From positions 1 to 64,000 of the forward strand of contig NZ_MVJN01000002.1 of assembly GCF_003265995.1 (NCBI RefSeq): a stretch of DNA of 64,000 nt, given 5' to 3'. The DNA is from Legionella quinlivanii (GTDB taxonomy: Bacteria > Pseudomonadota > Gammaproteobacteria > Legionellales > Legionellaceae). Numbering within the stretch: the stretch's first letter is position 1; every line of letters begins with the position of its first letter. The notes under the pieces are model-generated. The model did not search any database, had not been told where the DNA came from, and saw nothing but the letters and a program-made list of their open reading frames with translations. A program made the translations under genes and the position numbers. Positions 52,265 through 62,399 of this stretch are shown in pieces.

Positions 52265-53983
52265 ATGGCAATCACAACGGAAGAACAAAGACTACAAGGG
52301 ATTGCGCAGCTAATGGTCCATGAAAATCTCCTTGACAAGACCAAAGCCCTTGAATGTCAAACCCAGGCTCACCAGAATAAGCAAACTTTATTGCAATATC
52401 TGGTGCAGAATCATATTTTAAGCGCACAGCAGGTGGCTTTGATTGTCGCACAGAATTTCGGCCTGCCTTTTATTGATTTGGATAGCGTGGATCCTGAAGT
52501 GCTTCCTGTATCACTCGTTAATGAAAAGCTTATTCGACGTCATACTATTCTCCCTCTTTTTACCCGTGGAAACCATCTTTTCCTGGCCACGGATGATCCC
52601 AGCAAGCAAGCGTCTTTTAAAGAAATTCAGTTTCATACCGGTCTTCACACCAACACGATTGTTGTTGAAAGCAATAAATTAGCAAAACTGGTCGATAGAT
52701 TACTTAATGAAAAAGAAAATCAGGGTCTAAATGATTACGTCAAGGATGCCAATGCCCTTGATGATCTCGAAATAAGCGCAGACGAGGAAGAAGCAGAGCG
52801 CAGTGCGGCCGGCGAAGATGCTCCCGTTGTTAAATTCGTCAACAAAATTCTTTATGAGGCAATTAAAAAAGGCGTTTCGGACATTCATTTTGAGCCCTAC
52901 GAGCGTGATTATCGTATCCGCTACCGGCTCGATGGTCTTTTAAACGAAGTGGCTGCCCCTCCTATCAGTCTGGCAAGTCGAATTACAGCTCGAATAAAAA
53001 TCATGTCCAATCTGGATATTTCAGAAAAACGAATCCCTCAGGATGGACGTTTTAAAATGAAACTTTCCCGTGCACGCTCTATTGATTTCAGGGTAAGCAC
53101 CTGTCCGACGATTGCCGGTGAAAAAGTTGTGATGCGGATCCTGGATCCCGGGTCGACGAAACTTGGAATTGAGGCCCTTGGATTTAGCCCTCTGCAACGA
53201 GGTCATTTTTTAAAAGCAATTGAAAAACCGCAGGGTATGATACTGGTAACCGGCCCGACGGGAAGCGGTAAAACCGTAACCCTCTATACCGCCTTGAATA
53301 TTCTGAATACTAAAGAAAGTAACATCTCGACAGCGGAAGATCCAGTGGAAATCAAGGTGCCTGGAATTAATCAGGTTAACATTAATCCCAAAGCGGGATT
53401 AACGTTTTCAAACACCTTGAGAGCATTTTTACGTCAGGATCCGGATATTATTATGGTGGGGGAAATACGCGATCTCGAAACGGCAGAAATTGCGGTCAAA
53501 GCTGCACAAACAGGACATCTTGTCTTATCGACTCTACACACCAATAGTGCAGCGGAAACCCTCACCCGTCTGGTTAATATGGGAATCCCCTCTTTTAATA
53601 TAGCCAGCTCTGTCAGCCTGTTGATTGCTCAGAGACTTGCGCGTAAATTATGCGATGCCTGTAAAGTAGTTCGTGATGATACCACGCCCAAAAGTCTTGT
53701 TGAATTGGGATTCTCCGAAGAAGATAGTCAGCAAATGAAAATCTATAAGGCAGTCGGCTGCCCCAACTGCAATCAAAACGGCTATCGAGGGCGTGTTGGC
53801 CTTTTTGAAGTGATGCCAATGTCCAAGGCGCTGGGTGAAATTATCATGTCAGGCGGCACATCCCTTGACATTCTAAAGCAGGCACAGAAAGAAGGAATGT
53901 GGACCATTTATCATGCCGGACTTGAAAAAATAAAGGAAGGAATTACGACCATCGAAGAGGTCAACCGAGTCACAATGGATTAA
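52265..53983 (+). CDS. pilB: Type IV pilus assembly ATPase PilB
   Basis: The product is 572 residues. It has an N-terminal MshEN domain (QRLQGIAQLMVHENLLD), the SDIHFEPYERDYRIRYRLDG segment, Walker A TGPTGSGKTVTLYTAL (about 332), the Asp-box and DPDIIMVGEIRDLETAEIA Walker B region. Zinc-binding cysteines (CDACK, CPNCNQNGYRG) are present. It powers pilus extension. It is the first gene of pilBCD. Confidence 0.96.
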   Translation: MAITTEEQRLQGIAQLMVHENLLDKTKALECQTQAHQNKQTLLQYLVQNHILSAQQVALIVAQNFGLPFIDLDSVDPEVLPVSLVNEKLIRRHTILPLFTRGNHLFLATDDPSKQASFKEIQFHTGLHTNTIVVESNKLAKLVDRLLNEKENQGLNDYVKDANALDDLEISADEEEAERSAAGEDAPVVKFVNKILYEAIKKGVSDIHFEPYERDYRIRYRLDGLLNEVAAPPISLASRITARIKIMSNLDISEKRIPQDGRFKMKLSRARSIDFRVSTCPTIAGEKVVMRILDPGSTKLGIEALGFSPLQRGHFLKAIEKPQGMILVTGPTGSGKTVTLYTALNILNTKESNISTAEDPVEIKVPGINQVNINPKAGLTFSNTLRAFLRQDPDIIMVGEIRDLETAEIAVKAAQTGHLVLSTLHTNSAAETLTRLVNMGIPSFNIASSVSLLIAQRLARKLCDACKVVRDDTTPKSLVELGFSEEDSQQMKIYKAVGCPNCNQNGYRGRVGLFEVMPMSKALGEIIMSGGTSLDILKQAQKEGMWTIYHAGLEKIKEGITTIEEVNRVTMD

Positions 53984-53986
53984 TCA

Positions 53987-55207
53987 ATGGAAAAAACTGA
54001 AAATAATTTAAAAAGCTTTCGCTGGGAAGGCGTTAATCGGGCCGGAGAAAAGGTCAAAGGCATAATTGAAGCCAAAACTTTAGTTCTGGCTAAAGCTGAT
54101 TTAAACAAGCAAGGCTATATCGTTAAAAAAGTAGTCAAAAAGAGAAAGTCCTTTTTTGATAGAAAAAATAAAAAAATCAAGCAGGCAGATATCACAATTT
54201 TTAGCCGGCAACTGGCGACTATGATTGCCGCTGGGATCCCCCTCATTCAATCTTTTGATATAGTCACAAAAGGCCAAACGAATGCCCGGATGATCAAACT
54301 GCTTGAAAGCGTAAAAAAGGATATTGAGTCGGGTACCGGCATGGCGGAAGCTTTATCCAAGCATCCGGTGTATTTCAATGAATTGTTTACAAACCTGGTG
54401 GATGCTGGTGAAAAATCAGGTTCATTGGATATCATGCTAGACAAGGTTGCCACCTATAAAGAAAAAATCGAAACCATTAAAAAGAAAATCAAAAAAGCAT
54501 TAACCTACCCTATCGCCGTCCTTATCGTTGCGATTCTGGTAACCGCTGCATTACTCATCTTTGTAGTGCCGCAATTTCAATCCCTTTTTGAAGGCTTTGG
54601 CGCGGACTTACCCGCTTTGACTCGAGGCGTTATTGATTTATCAAAGTTTTTCCAATCCTATTGGTATATTATCTTTGGATTGCTGGGTGGTGCTATTTAT
54701 GCCTTTATCTATGCAAAAAATCATTCACCTCAATTTGCGCATACAATTGATCGCAGCCTGCTTAAAATTCCGATTATTGGTACTATTCTCGTCAATGCGT
54801 CTATCGCTCGATTCGCTCGAACGCTCTCAATAACCTTTGCAGCCGGATTACCGCTGGTGGATGCACTGAAATCAGTTGCCGGTGCGACAGGAAACATCCT
54901 CTATGCAGAGGCTACCGACAAGATTCGCCAGGATGTCTCCACAGGCCAGCAAATGCAGCTTGCCATGCACAATACCCATATGTTTCCCAATATGGTGATA
55001 CAAATGGTTGCCATTGGTGAAGAATCAGGTACTCTTGAAAAGATGTTAGGCAAGGTAGCTGATTTTTATGAGGAAGAGGTTGACAACGCGGTTGATGCCC
55101 TAAGCAGTTTGTTAGAACCGATAATTATGTCGATTCTGGGTATATTGGTGGGCGGATTGGTTGTTGCTATGTATCTGCCTATTTTCAAACTTGGTTCTGT
55201 GGTGTAA
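53987..55207 (+). CDS. pilC: Type IV pilus inner-membrane platform protein PilC
   Basis: The product is 406 residues with two GSPII_F domains (one starting ITIFSRQLATMIAAGIPLIQ, one starting ARFARTLSITFAAGLPLVDA) and three membrane helices (around 170-190, 220-240 and 375-400). PilC couples the PilB motor to pilin insertion. Its start lies three bases after the pilB stop. Confidence 0.95.
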   Translation: MEKTENNLKSFRWEGVNRAGEKVKGIIEAKTLVLAKADLNKQGYIVKKVVKKRKSFFDRKNKKIKQADITIFSRQLATMIAAGIPLIQSFDIVTKGQTNARMIKLLESVKKDIESGTGMAEALSKHPVYFNELFTNLVDAGEKSGSLDIMLDKVATYKEKIETIKKKIKKALTYPIAVLIVAILVTAALLIFVVPQFQSLFEGFGADLPALTRGVIDLSKFFQSYWYIIFGLLGGAIYAFIYAKNHSPQFAHTIDRSLLKIPIIGTILVNASIARFARTLSITFAAGLPLVDALKSVAGATGNILYAEATDKIRQDVSTGQQMQLAMHNTHMFPNMVIQMVAIGEESGTLEKMLGKVADFYEEEVDNAVDALSSLLEPIIMSILGILVGGLVVAMYLPIFKLGSVV

Positions 55208-55211
55208 TTTC

Positions 55212-56075
55212 ATGCTTGATCAACTCTCACAACTACATCCCGCTGTATTATATTCTTTCATAGCTCTATTTACATTGTCAGTAGGCAGTGTACTCAATAT
55301 GATTATTTATCGTTTGCCAATTATGTTAAAACGACAATGGACTGAGGAGTGCGAGTGCCTTTTGAACCTTGAAACAGAAAAACCGGCAGCAAATATTAAT
55401 CTTTTTTTCCCCCGTTCATTCTGCCCTTCCTGCAAAAAAACGATTCCGGCAATTGCTAATATTCCACTACTCAGTTATCTCTTTTTGCGTGGAAAGTGCA
55501 AATCCTGCAAGCAAAGCATTCCATTTAAATACCCATTTATTGAGTTGCTGACCTGCATCCTTAGTCTTTATGCGACTTGGGTATTCGGCTTTACCGGGTT
55601 ATTGCCGCTTATTTTTTTGTTTTTATGGATATTAATTATCATGGTCTATATTGACCTTGAACATCAGATCCTTCCTGATAATCTGACCCTAAGTCTTTTA
55701 TGGCTAGGCCTTTTGGCTAATACACAGCATCTGTTTGCAGATTTACCCAATGCAGTCATTTCAGCCGCAGCGGCCTACCTGTTTCTCTGGTCGATTATGA
55801 AAATCTTCTATCTCATAACCGGTAAGATAGGAATGGGAAATGGAGACTTTAAGTTATTTGCCGCTTTTGGTGCCTGGTTCGGCTGGATCATGCTTCCTCT
55901 GATTTTGCTTTTAGCATCCCTTTGCGGGGCAATTATCGGATTAATATATCTCCGCTTACAGGACAAAGACCGCAATACCCCGATTCCATTTGGCCCATTT
56001 TTATGCTTCGCGGGACTAGTCGCTTTATTTTGGGGCAAATCAATAATCCATTGGTATCTCGGGTTTTGGCTGTGA
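55212..56075 (+). CDS. pilD: Prepilin peptidase PilD
   Basis: The product is 287 residues from ATG 55212, four bases after the pilC stop; an upstream start at 55161 would overlap pilC and is less likely. Two CxxC pairs (CPSCKKTIP, CKSCKQSIP), the YIDLEHQILPD motif with the catalytic aspartate and GMGNGDFKLFAAFG with the second aspartate define a type IV leader peptidase. In Legionella, PilD also processes pseudopilins of the Lsp type II secretion system. Confidence 0.95.
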   Translation: MLDQLSQLHPAVLYSFIALFTLSVGSVLNMIIYRLPIMLKRQWTEECECLLNLETEKPAANINLFFPRSFCPSCKKTIPAIANIPLLSYLFLRGKCKSCKQSIPFKYPFIELLTCILSLYATWVFGFTGLLPLIFLFLWILIIMVYIDLEHQILPDNLTLSLLWLGLLANTQHLFADLPNAVISAAAAYLFLWSIMKIFYLITGKIGMGNGDFKLFAAFGAWFGWIMLPLILLLASLCGAIIGLIYLRLQDKDRNTPIPFGPFLCFAGLVALFWGKSIIHWYLGFWL

Positions 56076-56126
56076 TTCAGTAAAAAAGGTAAATTATTCT
56101 GCTCATTAACAGCAACAGGCATCAAA

Positions 56127-56876
56127 TTAAGATCTTAATTGATTATTGATTTTAATAACCAATTCAATCATGTTTCGAGCCTGATATTTGTTTTTTAATA
56201 TAGCGATATGATCTTCTATTGTGCGGTAAGACAAATGCAGGCTCTGGGCAATTTCTTTTGCACGTTTACCTTGCATGAGGAAGAGTGCAATATCCAATTG
56301 TCTTGGAGTCAGTTTTTTTTCGGCATCGGTGTTCAATAGAGAGTTAATATCGGCTTTCTCACAGATCTCAATCGGGGTGCTGTTATATTCATGGATTAAT
56401 TTGTTTTTTTCAGCACGGTCGATCAGGCTTTTACCTTGATCTTGGAAATAGTCACAAAATTTCTGCAAAAAATCCAAATTATTTAAGTAAAAGTTGACCA
56501 TGTCTTGCGAATTTGATGAGGTGGCAAAACCGAAAAACTCTGTGTAATTTTCAGATTTTCGTACTATATAAATGCCATTATTGATCTGAAAATTAACGCG
56601 CACCCATTCCACTATCACTTGATTTTTTAAGGAGGAAAAAAGCATTGCCTGATTCAGATAAAGTTCAGGATTGGCATCGATATTTCCAGTTTTATAAAAC
56701 TCATTCTCTAGAAAAGCCTTTAAATGAGGAGCATTTGTGGTGAGACGAATACGGGAACCATCTAAATAATTTTTATTATAAGTGAAATAATTAATATTGT
56801 ATTTTTCTAAAGGCTTGATCAGCTCTTGCATTTCGCTGCTGGCTGTAAAGAATAAATGCTTATCCGAAAGATGCAT
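56127..56876 (-). CDS. LuxR-family transcriptional regulator
   Basis: The product is 249 residues. The C-terminal LuxR/GerE helix-turn-helix is clear (LTPRQLDIALFLMQGKRAKE, then YRTIEDHIAILKNKY). The N-terminal 180 residues lack a recognisable sensor motif; they resemble the N-termini of orphan Legionella LuxR regulators. It is convergent with pilD. Targets cannot be inferred. Confidence 0.75.
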   Translation of the reverse strand: MHLSDKHLFFTASSEMQELIKPLEKYNINYFTYNKNYLDGSRIRLTTNAPHLKAFLENEFYKTGNIDANPELYLNQAMLFSSLKNQVIVEWVRVNFQINNGIYIVRKSENYTEFFGFATSSNSQDMVNFYLNNLDFLQKFCDYFQDQGKSLIDRAEKNKLIHEYNSTPIEICEKADINSLLNTDAEKKLTPRQLDIALFLMQGKRAKEIAQSLHLSYRTIEDHIAILKNKYQARNMIELVIKINNQLRS

Positions 56877-57004
56877 GCTAGAACAAATATCAATCCAAAT
56901 GTGCAGTAATTATACCACTCCGGTCGATTTGAATCAAATTTTCCAGTATCCAGTCACTGAGAAATGGATTCCTTAACGTAATGGCAATGAAAGTTATGAA
57001 ATAC

Positions 57005-57484
57005 CTATCTACTCCCAGGCTTAATAAGTTCTTTTTCTTTGATCTGTATTACTCTGAAAAGGATATATGCACTTAAACAAGAGGGAATTAATGCCAAAAA
57101 TGCAAAACCAAAGAGGTAGGAGATAAATAATTCCATAAATGGCGCAAAAAACACTAATAAAAATTCAGGGAATTTCCAAACCACATAGTTATTCAACAAA
57201 GCATCTAATAGGAACATTAACAATAAAGATAAATTCCCAATATAAAAGCCTAATAGAAAATAGGGATACGGCTGGTGTGACAAACGTTTTCTCATTAATT
57301 TAATCATTAAGACACTGGCTATGAGTGATGAAAATAAAATTATTGTTCCATTTATGTCTTTGCTAAGTGGGGAAGATTTTAAAATTTTAAAGCTATCAGC
57401 GAAGCCAAATATTAAAAGAAAAACTATGACACCAAAGAAGAAATAGGAAAGGATGTAAATACTTATTATTTTATATGTTCTCAC
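57005..57484 (-). CDS. Hypothetical membrane protein, four helices
   Basis: The product is 159 residues with four hydrophobic segments (about 8-28, 44-60, 75-95 and 112-142). There is no recognised family. It may be a small integral membrane protein of the inner membrane. It is divergent from the TspO gene. Confidence 0.45.
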   Translation of the reverse strand: MRTYKIISIYILSYFFFGVIVFLLIFGFADSFKILKSSPLSKDINGTIILFSSLIASVLMIKLMRKRLSHQPYPYFLLGFYIGNLSLLLMFLLDALLNNYVVWKFPEFLLVFFAPFMELFISYLFGFAFLALIPSCLSAYILFRVIQIKEKELIKPGSR

Positions 57485-57567
57485 TCTTAAATTACCTTGT
57501 GGTAAATACTATAATCCTAATCAAAACAACTTCTCCTGGAAATATATATTAATTCTGACAATAATCA

Positions 57568-58074
57568 ATGAAAAGATATGTTGACTTCATGGAGATGAAT
57601 TTGACTGTGAGCAACTTCGTTAAATTACTAATCTGGATCCTTATATTTCAGTTGATAGGTTTTTCATTAGGATTATTAACACAAAGCAACCTACACCCCT
57701 GGTACGAAAATCTTAATAAATCAGCTCTCACCCCTCCAGGCTTCGTTTTCTCAATTGTCTGGGCAATTCTATATGTGATACTTGCATTCATCGCATGGAC
57801 TTTATGGAGTAAAGAAACACATAATCATCCTCACTCATTCCGATATTTATTTGCACTCCAGATGCTTATAAATTGGCTCTGGACGCCATTTTTCTTTCAG
57901 TTTCATTACCTGATTTTCAGCGCTTTTCTATTAATGATTCTTATTATGATTAATTTAATATTAATGGTAAAAATCCGAACCACGAATAAATTAGTTTTTT
58001 CATTATTGCTACCTTATATTATTTGGCTTGCCTTCGCTTTTTACCTCAATGCAGTTATCGCATTGCTTAACTAA
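57568..58074 (+). CDS. TspO/MBR family protein
   Basis: The product is 168 residues and five-helix. WYENLNKSALTPPGFVFSIV, then WAILYVILAFIAWTLW, and MLINWLWTPFFF are diagnostic for TspO, the bacterial homologue of the peripheral benzodiazepine receptor, which binds porphyrins and takes part in stress responses. An internal start after residue 9 is possible. It is divergent from the neighbouring membrane-protein gene. Confidence 0.88.
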   Translation: MKRYVDFMEMNLTVSNFVKLLIWILIFQLIGFSLGLLTQSNLHPWYENLNKSALTPPGFVFSIVWAILYVILAFIAWTLWSKETHNHPHSFRYLFALQMLINWLWTPFFFQFHYLIFSAFLLMILIMINLILMVKIRTTNKLVFSLLLPYIIWLAFAFYLNAVIALLN

Positions 58075-58093
58075 AAGGCAAAATTATATATTA

Positions 58094-59707
58094 TTAAGTG
58101 GGTCTGGTATCATATACTGGATGTGAATAAGTATAAGATTCTTCCGTAGGCTGTTCGCCACCCAGGATATTTCGTTTAAAAAATTGCGGCCAGGTTTCAG
58201 GACAAGGTTTATTTATTTTCTTATCAATTGAAGTCCAGTTAACATATCGATTGTCCGCAACACTTAGCGTCCTTCTAAAATCTGCTCCCTCTTCCTCTTC
58301 ACCATATTTCTGATAAAAACCGTACTTTATGAATGTATTATATAGCTTACGCAGCTTATATTCCTGAGTATTCTTATTAAAGAACAGTGAATTGGTTTGC
58401 GCAGGTTCAGCAAATTTAAAACCTCTGGCTGGTTTACCATTAATAAGTAATCCCCCTATAACACCGCTCCAACCTTTTTCTCTGAAATAGGCGTAAAAAT
58501 CAACAATGCCTGAATAAATAAATGTTCTGCCAAAAGGCAAATTCTGATTATCTAAAAGTGCTGCTACATGAAGTGGCGTGGGCTCAAAACCAGCGTCACG
58601 AATGAAATACTCCATATCCGCAAGAATTTCATCGCTTAAGATAATATTTTCCAGAACTAATTGTCTGGCCTTTTCAATTATTTCAGGATTTTCCCAGCAT
58701 TCTGGTTTACTAATTGAGTGCCAAAACTCCCTTGATAACCTGGAGGTATGGACCAGACGGGCATAAAATCCAGCATCAGGTTTATACGATGAACGTAATT
58801 CAATCAATCGTTTTAAATCATTTTTTTGCGCAGTCAGGGAATCGTACTGATTGGCTCTTAATCTGGCAATAACATTTAAGCGCTCCCCCTCTAATGCCTC
58901 TGTTTGAGGAGCAACATACGAAGTTGCCTGCGTGAAGCGAACCAACTGGTCTGAAAGCCAACTCCCAAATGTATGAAGATAATCAAGTGCAGGATTAGAA
59001 TATCCAATCTGAGGGCTCTCTGAAACTGACCATTGCGCTTTGATTGTATTAAGATGTTTCTTTCGGGCACGTGCTGGATGGTAGTTTAATTTGTTAATTA
59101 TTTCTTTCTTTTCTTCCGCTAAAAGGAAAAGATCATAGGCTTGTTGCTGATACTCAAAAGCCTCATTAATGGCATTATCTTCAAGACTTACATTGCGCAT
59201 CAAAAGATCAGCAACACTAATAAACAAGCGAAACTGCTCCTTGGAATACTCGCGGGAATAATAGCTGACGGGAAGCAAATGTTTACCCAGAGCGCCGCTA
59301 ATGACTGCATGGAAAGAGAGGCAATAGCGTGTATCACCAATATCCAAAGGGGTTCTGTTTAGCAGTGATTTGAATTGTGAAAGGATTTCATCCTTGCCTG
59401 AAATTTGAAAATGATCATAGACCGCTTGTTGATCTCCAATACACCAGTTATTTTCTTTAAGCTTTGTTAAGGGATTATTTTTAGAGACATAAGGGACTGC
59501 GCTTAGCTGATATACCGGCTCAAGGGAACGCTCATCCACATCAATTTTAAGTTTCAGAATACAGTCTCTGGAAAAAAAAGAAATATGTGGCGAATCGTCC
59601 TCATCAGAGGATGAGTCACTGTCACTCCAGTCCTCTGCAATTTCGGGGGTAGGATAATTATCTGTGGAATAAATTTCGGGACTAACCACTATGCTATCTT
59701 CATTCAT
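58094..59707 (-). CDS. Hypothetical protein, putative effector
   Basis: The product is 537 residues. The first 45 are acidic with a serine/aspartate run (DWSDSDSSSDEDDSP), like a eukaryotic casein-kinase target. The rest looks globular and mostly helical. There is no signal peptide. No family recognised. It ends 20 bases from the convergent tspO. Legionella effector status is inferred from size, orphan status and the acidic tract. Confidence 0.5.
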   Translation of the reverse strand: MNEDSIVVSPEIYSTDNYPTPEIAEDWSDSDSSSDEDDSPHISFFSRDCILKLKIDVDERSLEPVYQLSAVPYVSKNNPLTKLKENNWCIGDQQAVYDHFQISGKDEILSQFKSLLNRTPLDIGDTRYCLSFHAVISGALGKHLLPVSYYSREYSKEQFRLFISVADLLMRNVSLEDNAINEAFEYQQQAYDLFLLAEEKKEIINKLNYHPARARKKHLNTIKAQWSVSESPQIGYSNPALDYLHTFGSWLSDQLVRFTQATSYVAPQTEALEGERLNVIARLRANQYDSLTAQKNDLKRLIELRSSYKPDAGFYARLVHTSRLSREFWHSISKPECWENPEIIEKARQLVLENIILSDEILADMEYFIRDAGFEPTPLHVAALLDNQNLPFGRTFIYSGIVDFYAYFREKGWSGVIGGLLINGKPARGFKFAEPAQTNSLFFNKNTQEYKLRKLYNTFIKYGFYQKYGEEEEGADFRRTLSVADNRYVNWTSIDKKINKPCPETWPQFFKRNILGGEQPTEESYTYSHPVYDTRPT

Positions 59708-59744
59708 GAAGGCGATTCCTGTTTGTTATACGGGTTTGACTATT

Positions 59745-60947
59745 TTATTTGACTTCAGCGTCTACGGTACTGTTTATATCAAAAGCTGTAAGCGTTGCGT
59801 TTTTAGAAACTATAAACAAGCCTCTGGATGATAAAGACATTTTACCCCCCACAGGTGCCTGCCAAACCACTTCATGTTTTTTTGATTTTGAATAGGCCTT
59901 TGTTTCTTTTCCATCCGAAACAAAAACCAGGTTTTTAGTGACCAGAAGATCCTCCACTTTATGGTATTCAGAGCTATTAATACTCCATACCACATCCCCT
60001 GTACCCGCATTGATTGCCGTAAGATGAGAGTCTTTAATAACATAGACGTTTTTATCATCCACTGATGGATTGCTGGACACATTAGAAATTGCAAATTCAA
60101 TTTTATCTTCTGCAATATTAAATTTAGTTAAGGAATGATTACTGGTCACAAAAGCAGAATCACCCAAGAGGACGGGCGTTGGATCATAGTCATTATTCCA
60201 TTCCCAATTATCATCGTGAATTTTAGCGAGAACCTTGCCTTTGTTTTTATCAAGCTTATACAGGTATCCGGCATTATAATACAGGGCATACTGTTTATTT
60301 ACAGCAGGAGAAGCTCCATAAGATAAGCGAGAGAAAGGAGTATGCCAGATTTTATTGTCTTTATGTGCATTAAATGCAGTAATTCCAGAGTAATAACCAG
60401 AGCTAATGAACACGACGTCTTCATCAATCACAGGCGCCTTGTAATTCTGGTATTGTGCAGGAAAATGCGATGAAAAAATGTATTCGCCTGTATTTTCATC
60501 AAATGCTCTAAGCCTGGTTTTATACGAATCGCTATACACCGTTTGTACATAAACCACACCATCATGATAGGCACTTGGCTGAACGGCCACGTGGTTTAAA
60601 TCTGCGGTCCAGACAACCTGCCCGTCTGTGAACGAAAATGCTTCTAATGAATTTGCCTGGCCATAGTTATATCTTGAGACAAATACATACTTCTGACCAA
60701 TGGAGGCCTGATGAACTTCAGTTCTCCAACCTGGAAAGCCATCCCGTCCCACGGATACTGCCCAAAGCTGTTTGATCAGTTCAGGATCAATGGCGATGGG
60801 AACATATCCTGTATGGGCAGCATTGCCCTGGTAGGTTTCCCAAATGGAGGTATCGACTGATTGACCCGTGTTTGAGTAAGATACAGAGAATGATAATAGA
60901 CCAACTGAAAGAGCTCCCAGCTTCCATAACTTGCCAGATAACATCAT
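59745..60947 (-). CDS. Exported PQQ-like beta-propeller protein
   Basis: The product is 400 residues with a signal peptide (LWKLGALSVGLLSFSVSYS, cleavage near residue 25) and repeated PQQ-like blades (for example SLEAFSFTDGQVVWTADL, HLTAINAGTGDVVWSI, TAFNAHKDNKIWHT). It is BamB-like in fold but lacks a lipobox and is not in the bam neighbourhood. It is probably a periplasmic beta-propeller of unknown partner. Confidence 0.65.
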   Translation of the reverse strand: MMLSGKLWKLGALSVGLLSFSVSYSNTGQSVDTSIWETYQGNAAHTGYVPIAIDPELIKQLWAVSVGRDGFPGWRTEVHQASIGQKYVFVSRYNYGQANSLEAFSFTDGQVVWTADLNHVAVQPSAYHDGVVYVQTVYSDSYKTRLRAFDENTGEYIFSSHFPAQYQNYKAPVIDEDVVFISSGYYSGITAFNAHKDNKIWHTPFSRLSYGASPAVNKQYALYYNAGYLYKLDKNKGKVLAKIHDDNWEWNNDYDPTPVLLGDSAFVTSNHSLTKFNIAEDKIEFAISNVSSNPSVDDKNVYVIKDSHLTAINAGTGDVVWSINSSEYHKVEDLLVTKNLVFVSDGKETKAYSKSKKHEVVWQAPVGGKMSLSSRGLFIVSKNATLTAFDINSTVDAEVK

Positions 60948-61321
60948 AATTCCTTTAATTAAACCACTTCATATCCACGCTGTTATATCATAAAGGTTAG
61001 GGCTTTTAAAGCTCAGGCCTATTCACTTGTTGGCTGAGCTGGCATACAGCTCCACTGCGCCCTGTGGCTAAGCCCACTGCCATTAAGTTAGGGAAATTCT
61101 GTAATTGCATGGTTGTGCCTTTGGCACAACATTGAGTTCTGAAGTGGTTCAACCCCTTTTCGTGGGCCTAATAGCACTTACATAAGGCTTTAACTCTTAC
61201 TCCTACGTCCTCGCTTTATGCGGGGAATCCAGTTGATCTATCAGACCTCTGGATCCCTCGGACAAGCCGAGGAACGTAGAAGTTAGGAGCATAGGCAGTA
61301 TAGAAGAAGCAAATAGGAGTA
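60948..61321. other. Intergenic region with repeat fragments
   Basis: This 374-bp gap holds no convincing gene. It contains CTGCCATTAAGTTAGGG (61079-61095), similar to the end of the element at 27472, a small hairpin TTGTGCCTTTGGCACAA, and a stretch with ACGTCCTCGCTTTATGCGGG and a later CTCGGACAAGCCGAGG hairpin facing an ACGTAG end. These are fragments of the dispersed palindromes. Confidence 0.4.
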
Positions 61322-61912
61322 CTAACTTTTGCCTCTGAGTTTAGTTAGGGCAGAAAAGAACTCAGGTTTATTTAAACCGAGAGAGGCAAAGATTTGCGGT
61401 ACCTTATCCCAGCTATTTTCCTGATTGATACTGGCAACAATCATCTCAAAACCTTTCTCACGATCGGGCTCAACACCCCAGCCATTGATATAGGCAAGTC
61501 CTTGCAAGCGTTTGGCTTGGATGTGATTCAGTTTCTGTGCAGCAATAAAATACGCATGCGCTTCGTCATACAATTGAGTCATATGTTTTTCATTGATTGT
61601 GCTGGAAAAGATTTTATCTTTTTCCAATTGCTCTCTGAATTTAGCTTCCTCCAGGAGATCTTTCCCCAGCAGATACTGGGCTTCTGCATCATCAATTGCT
61701 GAGGCTGCGCGTTGGCACTCCCGAATCATCTGATCAGCAAATGGATACTTTTTCTTTCCTCTCAGGGATTTATAAATATCAATCAGTGATTTATAAATTG
61801 CGCGCTCCTTAATCAGAGCCTCTTCGCTCGGCTGAGTACTTAAACGACTTTGCTGCAAAGCCTTTAATTTTTTATTGAGCGATTTGATTTTATAACGTTT
61901 AAAAAATGTCAT
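61322..61912 (-). CDS. Sel1/TPR-like repeat protein
   Basis: The product is 196 residues from ATG 61912 with GGGGGT five bases upstream; four more codons are open from a TTG but lack support. It is helical and basic at the N-terminus. The C-terminal part (HAYFIAAQKLNHIQAKRLQG, then NGWGVEPDREKGFEMI) is a Sel1-like repeat (GWGVxxDxxKA pattern). Sel1 repeats are frequent in Legionella virulence proteins such as LpnE and EnhC. No signal peptide is visible. Confidence 0.55.
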   Translation of the reverse strand: MTFFKRYKIKSLNKKLKALQQSRLSTQPSEEALIKERAIYKSLIDIYKSLRGKKKYPFADQMIRECQRAASAIDDAEAQYLLGKDLLEEAKFREQLEKDKIFSSTINEKHMTQLYDEAHAYFIAAQKLNHIQAKRLQGLAYINGWGVEPDREKGFEMIVASINQENSWDKVPQIFASLGLNKPEFFSALTKLRGKS

Positions 61913-61949
61913 GATTACCCCCAAATTCCTTGTATTTATGAGATATAAC

Positions 61950-62387
61950 TCATATCGAAAACATTAACCAATCCACAAAAAGGACAAGCATTATTATTCC
62001 TATGATTAAAAGTAACAATTGCGATCCGAATGTCACGCTCTCAAGTCTGTTCTTACTCTGTTCTTCTTTCTCATCTGAAGGCTTGTCAAGGCCGTGAATT
62101 TTATTATCGATGGCATTGGAAGTACTATAAGAAATTAACCCTGTAATCAATGCCGGGATTAAAAACATCAGAAAAACACTCCAGCCAGCTGCTATTTCAC
62201 TTATGCCGTACTTTTCAACCAACCACTGACGAAAAGTAATCGCAAACTCTGGCACATCATAAACCCAGTTAAAAATGAGATAAGGAAACAGATAAAGTGC
62301 AAGGCAAATCAGCACCAGACACATGGCAAGACTAATCATACCCGTTATGAACAACTTATTGTTGTACTCAAATCGACTGGGTTCCAT
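61950..62387 (-). CDS. Hypothetical membrane protein, three helices
   Basis: The product is 145 residues with three hydrophobic segments (about 13-38, 62-85 and 120-143). The loop between helices 2 and 3 is charged (GLDKPSDEKEEQSKNRL). No known family. It lies 12 bases before the Nudix gene end on the same strand, so both may be co-transcribed. Confidence 0.45.
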   Translation of the reverse strand: MEPSRFEYNNKLFITGMISLAMCLVLICLALYLFPYLIFNWVYDVPEFAITFRQWLVEKYGISEIAAGWSVFLMFLIPALITGLISYSTSNAIDNKIHGLDKPSDEKEEQSKNRLESVTFGSQLLLLIIGIIMLVLFVDWLMFSI

Positions 62388-62399
62388 TGCATATTCCTC